Notes under the pieces: generated by a model
What the model saw: only the letters and a program-made list of their open reading frames with translations
Database searches by the model: none
What the model was told of the DNA's origin: nothing
Translations under genes and position numbers: made by a program
Origin: Fasciola hepatica
Taxonomy: Eukaryota > Platyhelminthes > Trematoda > Plagiorchiida > Fasciolidae
DNA: 64,000 nucleotides
Assembly: GCA_948099385.1 (NCBI GenBank)
Contig: CANUEZ040000020.1
Span: forward strand, 2,884,501 to 2,948,500
Reading direction: 5' to 3'
Shown: positions 56,255-64,000 of the stretch, piece after piece
How positions within the stretch are numbered: the first letter of the stretch is position 1
Layout: every line of letters begins with the position of its first letter

Positions 56255-58148
56255 GATAATGTGAATGGGTGCATCGTGCAGAGTGGAATCTAAATCGTCT
56301 ACAGCGAAAATACACAAGCGGCTTGAACTTAACCCGTATGTGAAAAACATTGTCCGGAAAAATGAAGCCTTTGAAGAAAACGTTATCCTTTAGGAAAATT
56401 ACAATTTATGCAGGACGTCCGGCAATGACAATGGCATTGTTCGGCTTATCCACTGAAAATAAGACACCATTTAGAACGACAAATTGTCTACTGCGGGGGG
56501 TGGGAGATATTGGAAGAAACAAATCATCCATATGGATTTCTGCCGTACTGATTCCCCAGTTGGTATTCAGTTCGTGGAAAGGCCTGTACAACTGCTCGGC
56601 TGGTCTAGCCGGACCCTGTATAAATGATTTCAGTTTTTCAAGATGTGGTTCAAAAGAAAAACAGAATAAGTTGCCCAACTCGCCGTGTTTTTGGACATCT
56701 GACAAATGTTTTAGGCAGTGCATATTATAGACTAAATCCTCCGGACCGTATAATACAAACTTTTATTGAGAGAAAAGTACCAAAAGTCTAAGAGCAAAGG
56801 CAAGATACTCTATGTGTAAACGGGGATGAGAAAATATATATACATCAATGAATAACAGCAGGAATTGCTTGTAGTATTCATCAGGTGGTAGATGCAACAA
56901 ACAAACAGGGCCTATATACAAAAGAAACCGTCTATACTCGGGTGCTTTCCATCGTTTCAAATCCCGAGCATGACGGCATAGGCTCTGGAGGTCACAGGGG
57001 ATTTTGCAGTGATTTCAAATAATAATACGATTCCCAAGTTCCGCGGTTGCCGCTGGGCTAAAGCGAAAACTTTCTGCACGGTTGCCCTTTAGCCATGCAT
57101 TTACCAACTTCTGCGTGACACCAAAACAGACTTGGTGAATATAATCCAGTGGAAAACTCGCCATCATATCAACTGGAATTGATATTAATGGGCTTTCTCC
57201 CTCATGGTGACGTTTGTATTTGAAGGGGCCAAAGTTGGCATTTGTACGAGGTCGAGCGTCCAACACTGGAGACGTTATTCTCCCGGTGATACGCAAACCA
57301 AGCTGCATGCATCTGTCATACCAGAGGTAGCCTATAGGACTTTCAACTTGCCGAACTTAAGCCCGGGCAGGTGTGTCGCACATCACTGACACAAGTTTAC
57401 ATGCTACCGATGTCTCACCATAGTTGATGCCGCCATCAATTATATCTCGCAATTATAATACCGTCTGCTCCAGAAATGTGTTTATCGGGTGTGGCTTTCT
57501 TGACCTTCAATGAGTGCCCACCGGTAACACGGACAGACATACTGGACGCACCACATTTGCCAGAGTGGTCCACAATTGTATAGTAGAAGAGTGATAAATA
57601 GATGACCCATCGATATTCAGCTGAAAGTCGACGGATTCCGGGACCAACGCCAGTCCACTGATTGATCGTTGCAGACCGTCAAGGAGCCCAATATGAATAT
57701 GCACACCTTGTGACAGCACTATCTTCTTACAAACACTTGTAAGCTACAGGATTCTCGGATCCTTCGGTAAGCCGGGCAAACGTTGGTTTAGATAATTCAG
57801 CACACTCCTGCGTTGCTGCGTCGTCAGTCTGCAGTTAACACATATATCGGCAAATGAACGTAGCAGCAAGTCGGTGTTCATCTGCACGGAAGAAACGTCC
57901 CCCAGTTCAGTGTTGACACCTGTGAATAACACTTTATACAAATTCACGGGAAAAATATACTCACCGACACCAGAGATCAAGTCTGTTGTTGAAGCTTGCT
58001 CATTCATTATTGATGAGTACGGAAGTTGTGGTTGAAGTCCACCTGAAGCCTCACCACTAGATGACACATTTACCGTAGGCTCTGGATATAATGAATAATA
58101 CATTTTGCTGCAAATATTTAAGTAGCTGTTGACGTCATCTTCGGACAT
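56255..58148 (-). pseudogene. DNA transposase of the tnp2-related 'transposase domain-containing' (TDP) family
   Basis: A single minus frame, unbroken by indels, carries the whole conserved core. The segments in order are LNYLNQRLPGLPKDPRIL, then GVHIHIGLLDGLQRSI, VDFQLNIDGSSIYHSSTIQL and ELRD/DIIDGGINYGETSVACKL. Next come VMCDTPARA, GLRITGRITSPVLDARPRTN, HHEGESPLISIPVDMMASFP, LDYIHQVCFGVTQKLVNAWL, LKRWKAPEYRRFLLYIGPVC and PEDLVYNMHCLKHLSDVQKH. These are hallmark segments of the family. The frame holds seven stops, ending at 57744, 57507, 57453, 57357, 57015, 56763 and 56406. The enzyme would cut and paste a class II element. It is dead here unless the stops are read through. Family ties to CACTA/EnSpm are inference. 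Confidence 0.8.
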
Positions 58149-58149
58149 C

Positions 58150-58310
58150 TATATCGATGGGCCCACATGGACGCCTCGCCGCACTCAGTACACTGTATAG
58201 TAAACAACGCCCGCTCACGCCGAAGATAATTTTGCCACTTGCTTGGATGGTTCATGTGAGTTAGCTGTCCATTGTAAACACAAAAAATGGTAAGCACTAA
58301 ACCACCTTTT
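58150..58310 (-). pseudogene. Possible upstream exon of the transposase with a Cys/His cluster
   Basis: A different minus frame is open and reads IFCVYNGQLTHMNHPSKWQ, then TIQCTECGEASMWAHRYRCP. Its C-x-x-C and H spacing recalls a small zinc finger, as often precedes transposases of this family. It is two bases out of frame with the main ORF, which fits an intron or a shift. There is no splice evidence. Confidence 0.35.
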
Positions 58311-58421
58311 TCTTCATCTGAAATCCGAAAAAGATAAGCAAAAGTAGGTATCCATAAAAATTAAACATGCATACGCCAGGTGCCACGGCATCCGCAAAAA
58401 CGATGGTGTATCATATGATAC

Positions 58422-58425
<4 letters not shown>

Positions 58426-58467
<42 letters not shown>
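58426..58467. repeat. (TA)n microsatellite
   Basis: About 21 uninterrupted TA units. A shorter second run follows at 58507-58521. Confidence 0.95.
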
Positions 58468-58471
<4 letters not shown>

Positions 58472-59149
58472 GGTAGAGAGGCATATGGCTCGCGCCCTTT
58501 TATACCTATATATATATATACATAAGCAACCGAGAGTATACGCTCGTTGAGTTACTGTTCATCTACTTATGATGAATATATTCTGTCACTGGTTGGAGAC
58601 TGATAAATCAGTCACCGTAGGAACAGTACATGAAGAGTGCTCCAAGGGGCCACAGTCTTGAAGCTAACCCCATGTTTGCCCCAAGTTTACTTGATGGGGT
58701 TGCCCAAGCTTCGGACAAACCTCAGGCATGCTGCTTGACAGGGATACAAACATGTATAGATGATGTGTTCAACGCGGTTTGCACGAATCTCATGCCGAAC
58801 TCGTGGGTCAGGTGCCAGAGAAACCATACTACAGTCATGCAAAGGAAGGAACGACTACTGCACGAGACCGAGTGAAGGTCGCCAAGAATGTTGACGCGAC
58901 AAAACAAAACAGGCCACAATACCGGTGCCTCAGAATGAAAAGATATGTACATAAGGATATAATTCCAGTAATTCCAGAACCAATGAGCATCCTTTTCACA
59001 TGAAAACTAATCTTGGGACAAGCTTAGGGCATGCCCCAAGTTTACCCCAAAGGTTGATGCAACGTGCTGCTCGAGCAGGTTTTGTAGGGTAGGATGTTCG
59101 ATGCCTTCGGTGATGCCCAATAGAGGGGGGGGTTAAGATACTGTATCTT
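58468..59149. other. No gene seen; small hairpins
   Basis: TACTGTTC (58552-58559) is mirrored by GAACAGTA near 58620. Between them GACTGATAAATCAGTC folds back on itself. GCCCCAAGTTTAC occurs at 58678 and again near 59033. A frame at 58630-58875 is not recognised. Confidence 0.4.
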
Positions 59150-60070
59150 CCAACTTCAGAAGCTGAGACATTAAATCTGAAAAGCTTTAACCTAAAACAG
59201 CTGTTCTTTCCGTCGCCAAGCCTACGAAGTAATGGAGGTCAACCGAGCATCGTTTTAAGGCCTATTTTTCCTAGTAACCGGAGTATGAGTGGATGAGGTG
59301 CTATTGGAAGTCTTCTTTACTACACGTGGCATTTCGAAATATCAAAAAGAGGCTGAGTGAGGCCGTAAAGTAACGGCAAACTAAAGCCAGGTTAGAACTG
59401 ACCGCTGAGAAAAAATTCCCTGAATTCCTCTGGGTAACTGAAATCCCCTAAGAAGCTGTCATTTTTAGTATTTCGCAAGATAGCCGAATGAAAACTATAT
59501 TGATAACAGCAAGCAAAGCGACCAGCTGTAGCGCAACCATATGTTTAGTCAAGTCAACCCTACGGGTTGCAGCCGGTAGTGTAAAGGACTGAAGGGGCAA
59601 AAACACCGAAACGAATGAAGTTAAGTCCCATGTACTGCTCCACTACTTTGGAGCAATGCGCAAAATAGATAGTGGTAGAAACTCGCCTAGTATCTCTCCA
59701 TTCGGCGGGACAAGGACGCCACTAGTCCAAACTAAGTGGGACAAAGTTAGACAATAGCTAGCTGGGCAAGAACTAGGTGAGGTAGCAGGCCCAGATGAAA
59801 TATATCCAACGCCGTTGGGGCCATTAGCCAAACTGCCGGCCAAATCGCTTTCTCAACTGATCAACCAGCCCCTGAGGGACTGCCAAATCCAGGGAGACTG
59901 GAAGTTTGCGCAGGTGGTGCCAGTCCACAAGGGTGATGGTAGGGAGGCTTCCAACTACAGACAAGCAAGCCTGACATCTGCGGTGTTGAAGGTCCTGGAA
60001 AGGATACTGCTAGACCAAATGGTTGCCCTTCTTAACGATCGGTCATGGAAAATCCCCCCAAATCACTGCA
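59150..60070 (+). pseudogene. LINE family II reverse transcriptase relic
   Basis: Frames in order give RNIKKRLSEAVK, then LGEVAGPDEIYPTPLGPLA, GDWKFAQVVPVHKGDGREA, SNYRQASLTSAVLKVLERIL and DQMVALLNDRSWKIP. This is the first third of a CR1-type RT, up to the region just before motif A. The wording (VLKVLERIL) is close to the 16150-19365 copy (VLKTLEEIL). It stops abruptly after HCS near 60075, where unrelated sequence takes over, so the copy is cut at its 3' side. The cut may be caused by another insertion or deletion. Confidence 0.85.
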
Positions 60071-61228
60071 GTTCCATGTTTCCTTATCATTAATCACTTA
60101 TTTACACCATCGACCTGTTCTACGTTCTGTATGGTTTTACGAACCAACGTTTGCTTATGTGCATCCAGAGCGCTGCTCTGTCACATCTTTGTTTTGGACC
60201 TGTGTGCCTCAAGTGCTCCTTTCTCGCAAGCCGTGATTCGGTTCTCGTTATGAGTCCTTATGATCGCATAGTTGAGTTTTGTACCTGTTTCTTGTCGTTG
60301 TTCATTTAATAATCTAGTATCGTATAATTTCACATATAATCGCCGTCTGATTTCGGAATCCGTTGCAAATTTGGCTACACTTTGCTCAAAGGCGTCTAAC
60401 AATACTCAGTTGATCTACTTGGGACGAGAAGATAAGCAAAATGCCAAGGAAAGGTTCAAAGCATCTGGAATCTGGAAAGGCAAATCAAGGTAGCCGGCAG
60501 TGGATTTGACCGACTCATCCGGGACAGTAGCCGAGCGAACAATTCTAGTACAAGCCAGGTCCAAATCACTGCTCGAGACCAGCCGAAATATCAGCCTTGG
60601 ACTAATGCGCACGACATTTCACGCGATGCCATAACGCAACCAAGTTGCAGGTCCCTTGATGCTAGCCATTGGCTACTAGAATGCCCCAAGCTCGTCAACA
60701 CCACAATAGACGAACGGTGTGGAATGGCGAGGATGGCAGGAGCGTGCTTTATATTCCTGAACACCATGCAACGGGCAGCAGCTTGCCGAAAAAGGGCCAG
60801 ATGTGGTCTCAAAGGTTGAGCGGGCATACAACATCGACTGTTACACCAGGCGAAAGAAACTACACCAGAGACGAACACTAAGCCCAGAATAATCTGTTCA
60901 ACGTTACGATCTGCCAGTAAACCAGTACGTTTAGGAGTAGCTGCCTTGGGAGTGGAGACCCCAACCGGGGTTATCAAAGCTTTGGATCTGTCGACAGTGA
61001 ATCGGACACTACCCTAATGAAAGAGCGGTTCGCCGACAAAAACCGGCTCGCTAAAAGTACGACGTCGTTAGCAGCAGGCACGGCAGGCGGACTATAGATA
61101 TTGACTGCCTGTCGGTTAAGGTTACAGTTTAGTCGCACGCACGATTTGCGGACTCGATTCCCGTCCAGCGAACGGGGAGGCAGAACTGTAGCGACTGATG
61201 GGTTTTAGTAATTATATTGGTTGTATAA
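60071..61228. other. Unidentified; may include the left LTR of the BEL element
   Basis: No coding domain was recognised, including in the 128-codon minus frame at 60591-60977. The region lies just before the BEL/Pao coding relic, where a long terminal repeat is expected. The matching right LTR would be outside the window, so it cannot be recognised by self-comparison. GGACTCGATTCCCGTCC near 61147 resembles a tRNA T-arm, and a hairpin ACCCC-AACC-GGGGT lies near 60958. Confidence 0.35.
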
Positions 61229-61480
61229 ATGAGAGGAGGAGAGGGACTGAACGAGCTAATGGCCAGAGCTGATGAGCTGGAGCGAGCCTTGCCGTTTGTT
61301 ACGTAGGGTGACGTTAGTTTCGATAAGCTAGACCTTTCCGGTACCAGGTGGACTTAAACAATTCAGATTTTACGCAATCAGTCGATTGAAGGAACCGATG
61401 CTAGACCGAATTCCTGGCCTATTGAAAATCCTGGTCGACGTTTGCTAAGCCAGTCGCGTATCTCAATGGACGACTGGTGA
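61229..61480 (+). pseudogene. Possible gag start of the BEL/Pao element
   Basis: From ATG 61229 the frame reads MRGGEGLNELMARADELERA and ends in TAG at 61304-61306. The next codons stay open to another stop (VSFDKLDLSGTRW). The Glu/Leu-rich helix resembles the N-terminus of BEL gag proteins. The evidence is weak and rests mostly on position. Confidence 0.3.
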
Positions 61481-61731
61481 GGATCACCCAAATGTCCTAA
61501 AGGGTTTCTAGGATAGGCTGATGAGTCCGACCGAAGGGGATTATGATACCGCGCTGGTTAAATCGGGTCTGGGTGAGTGAAAGTAAATTGAAGTACTTTT
61601 GTCCTGACTATAAGTCACTTTATGTGACTGAGAAGAAAGATTCGAAAAGGAAGATTGCCTATAGCTAGGAGAGGGCCTGACACCGGAGTTGGCCGCTTTT
61701 GAAGGCAGTTGTCAATCCTTAGTAAATCTTA

Positions 61732-62175
61732 GTGAAAATATCTATTTGTAAACAGGGCGCGCCTAAGCTCCAAGCTTGCAATTGCATTTTAATGAGTTTG
61801 GTGTCTGCAAAGCCGCTACAACAGCTCGTCTCCCTAGACACTAACTACCGAATCGAATCAACGGAGGCATTTACATTAGCTGATCTCTCCATGCAAGCAC
61901 CTAGATCGGTGAAGGCAATTTTGACCAGGTGGCCCTGCCTGCAGCACGTAACCGTTGATGATTGGGGAAAAAACGAGATGAATCTCCTCATCGGCTGCGA
62001 CGTGCCAGAGGCACATCGGGTACTTGATCCGAGAGTGGGCAACCGCCGGGCACCTTATGCCGTACGCACAGCTCTGGGATGGATATTATGTGGTCCAATA
62101 GGGGGGAGTGGTCCCAAAAATTACATATCAGCCGAAACGAACCGCCTAGAATATCGATTGCAGCAGCTGTACTAA
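61732..62175 (+). pseudogene. BEL/Pao aspartic protease region
   Basis: An open frame of 147 codons contains DTNYRIESTEAFTLADLS, then MNLLIGCDVPEAHRVLDPRV and APYAVRTALGWILCGPIGG. The last two are signatures of the C-terminal half of the Pao retropepsin region (L-L-I-G-x-D, then T-x-L-G-W-x-x-x-G-P). The catalytic D-S/T-G would be upstream, in sequence that is broken. No ATG start is needed because this is an internal part of a polyprotein. Confidence 0.85.
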
Positions 62176-62399
62176 AGGGCTTTTCACGACATCGGAGGGG
62201 AAAGACTATCATTGTCTCGAGAGGACCACTTCGCTTTGCAAACAGTGTGGCAAGGGACTAGAGGCCTTAAAAGACAGTTCTAGGTTCCCCTTCCACGGAG
62301 CACACCAACTGACCCTTGGGTTGATAACAGAAACTATGCTCTTCAAAGATATTTCGACTAAGGGAGCGCTTCGTTCGAGACCAGGATCTATGGGAACGA

Positions 62400-63060
62400 T
62401 ATGCAGAATAACGGAAGCCAAACAAAACTCTCGGCTACGCTGAAAGGATGTCTTTTACCACCGACGACCGGAAAGGGATCTGGTATCTACCTCACCACCC
62501 GGTCATCAACCCCAAGAAATCCGAAATCTGCGGGTGGTTTTCGACTGTGCGGCCAAGCTCCACGGCAAGTCGTTAAACGACCGCCTACTACAAGGGCCTG
62601 ACTGTACAGCGCTACTTACCTGAGTTTTACGCCATTTCAGAGTAGGTAGAGTGGCCTTGTCTGCTGACTTTAGGGAATTGTTTCACCGAATGAAAATACC
62701 GGGAGAAGAACGAGATGCGTTGCGTCTCCTGTGGTAGGAGGAGAACGACCGGGACAACGCGGTGATACATTAAAGGATGACCGTCCACCCCTTCGGAGCC
62801 ATATCGTCACCGTTTTGTGTGGTCTAAGCCCTTCGAGAATCAGCGAACAAACATAGAGATTTGGTCCGCCGGTCGGTAGTAGATAGCGTCAGCAGAAATT
62901 TCTGGGCCCACGACTATTTTGGGTCATTCGATGGTGTAGACTCGGCCTTAGTGCAGTTCAGAGACCTAACAAGACTTTTAGGAGAAAGCGGCTTCCATCT
63001 AGTGAAATGGATGTAGAACGCTTCAGAAGCGCTCGGAGTCATTCCGTACCACTAGAGGTC
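62400..63060 (+). pseudogene. BEL/Pao reverse transcriptase region
   Basis: Frames in order give LPHHPVINPKKS, then RVVFDCAAKLHGKSLNDRLL (with a shift near 62520). ALSADFRELFHRMKIPGEER (motif A) comes next, then TVHPFGAISSPFCVV (motif B) and NFWAHDYFGSFDGVDSALVQ. ESGFHLVKWM closes the region. The usual FYVDDCL catalytic box has become FWAHDYF, losing the first Asp. Several in-frame stops are present, so it is clearly inactive. Confidence 0.85.
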
Positions 63061-63076
63061 TGAAAAGGTTAGAGAT

Positions 63077-64000
63077 TTGGACGTTTATCTACCCCCTACC
63101 GAAGGCACTCTTGGAATACAATGGAACCCGGAAACGGACAACTTTGTTTTCGAGCTAAATGTCCCCGAGCTGCCAGTAACCAGTCGTGGCATACAATCTG
63201 CTCTCTCTAGTTTGTTCGATCCGTTTGGTCTCGTCGCTCTCTGGCTGGTACCCGGAAAGATCCTGCTGCAGCGGCTCAGCATGAGAAAGTCGACTGGGAC
63301 CAGTTACTGAACCGCAAAGACCGGCTGGACTGGGAAGAACTTCTGAACACCTCAAAGAAACTAGGGGACATACGGATTCCACGACGTTCGCCCCCTGGTC
63401 ACGCGACACGGAAGAGAGAATTACACGCCTTTTCTGACGCATCCGAAGTCGGCTGCGGGGCTGAGGTGCACGGACGATGATGCACGGGAGATGGACGATA
63501 TACTACGAGGATCCTGTTCGCTAAAGCCCGCTGTGCTCCACTGAAGTCGGTCTAGATCCGGCGCCTTGAACTCAGCGCAGCCATGCCAGCAGTCAGGACG
63601 GTACAGTCGGTAAAGAGATGTTTGGACTTCTACATTTGGTCGGTTGGCTTTTGGACGGACTGAACGATAGTACTTTACTACATTAACAAAGTCAGGAGCC
63701 TCTTTAGTACTTTCGCTGCTAACCGACTCACGATCATCTACTACGAATCGGCCATGAACCAGTGGATGCATGTCAGGTCTGGCGATACCCCGGCTGACCT
63801 GCGCTCCCTAGGTGCGACGAACTTCCGGCTACTGGACACGTGGCCGGGAGGACCGAAATTCCTGCAAACGCCTGAGCAGAACTGGTCCGTGTACAAACTA
63901 AAACCCCCTCTGAAATTGGAATTGAAGTTCAAAGGCGCTGTGATGATGGCCACAGTGAGCAAAGCGACATTCATTTTGTCACCATTGGTCAGATTTTCTT
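63077..64000 (+). pseudogene. BEL/Pao peptidase A17 / RNase H-like region, cut by the window end
   Basis: The region starts with DVYLPPTEGTLGIQWNPETD and GIQSALSSLFDPFGLVALWL, standard for the Pao A17 domain (TLGxxWN...D, then FDPxGxxAP). After a shift it continues with WDQLLNRKDRLDWEEL, RELHAFSDASEVGCGAEV, IRRLELSAAMPA and, near the end, ADLRSLGATNFRLLDTWPGG. Its order is that of intact elements. An integrase would follow beyond the window. Confidence 0.85.

Larger units (their letters stand above)
61229..64000 (+). mobile_element. BEL/Pao LTR retrotransposon, decayed, right part outside the window
   Basis: The domain order is a short possible gag start, aspartic-protease end, RT and peptidase-A17/RNase H-like region. 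The wording throughout is typical of BEL/Pao pol. Stops and shifts are frequent. The integrase and right LTR are not in the window. Confidence 0.85.

Noticed and set aside
60591..60977. 128-codon minus-strand ORF just before the BEL element
   Set aside because: Composition is unremarkable and no family is recognised. It may overlap the LTR.
61140..61165. tRNA-like T-arm GGACTCGATTCCCGTCC
   Set aside because: The flanks do not fold into a full tRNA cloverleaf by eye, and no anticodon arm was found.
61510..61560. CTGATGAGTCC at 61519, the classic start of a hammerhead ribozyme
   Set aside because: The expected GAAA after helix II is missing (GGGGATTATGATACC follows), and the stretch lies in a broken gag-pol region. 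The match is probably chance.

Overview
The window is eukaryotic, repeat-dense DNA in which almost everything recognisable is a transposable element. The mix is Penelope-like, CR1/Jockey-type LINE, BEL/Pao and a TDP/tnp2-like DNA transposon, with AT microsatellites and no compact host genes. It fits a parasitic flatworm, perhaps a tapeworm. The phylum is an inference from element content, and the species cannot be named from this sequence alone.

Layout. 1-3130: a minus-strand LINE fragment abuts a Penelope-like element whose reverse transcriptase (RT) is cut by one stop and whose GIY-YIG endonuclease is shifted by one frame. An inverted piece of the same RT is fused to the element's front. 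3131-13990: no recognisable gene. 14000-25850: decayed LINE copies on the plus strand, of two families. Family II has an ordinary CR1-like ORF1 and pol. Family I has a proline-rich ORF1. 25850-31430: unidentified DNA and a partly tandem, anonymous repeat called here family A.

31438-43450 is the centrepiece. An intact two-ORF family I LINE (ORF1 32657-34231, ORF2 34218-37511) is followed by a palindrome with arms of about 2.5 kb (37331-39846 and 40367-42892). The centre of the palindrome is a ~500-bp segment A. A second, inverted copy of A sits directly upstream of the LINE. The right arm ends inside LINE ORF2 and is fused in frame to another LINE-like sequence.

43450-54000: a family A copy, then a family I LINE on the minus strand (ORF1, EN, RT) that is split by a ~2-kb family A insertion. 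54560-58310: a minus-strand DNA transposase relic of the tnp2-related 'transposase domain-containing' type, with seven in-frame stops but no frameshift over about 1.75 kb. It is followed by a DUF4806-like second gene. 59150-60070: a LINE RT fragment. 61229-64000: a decayed BEL/Pao retrotransposon cut by the window edge.

The only protein pair that looks able to function is the intact LINE, where ORF1 would coat the RNA and ORF2 would nick DNA and reverse transcribe. Many endpoints are approximate because they were set by eye from homology between copies within the window.
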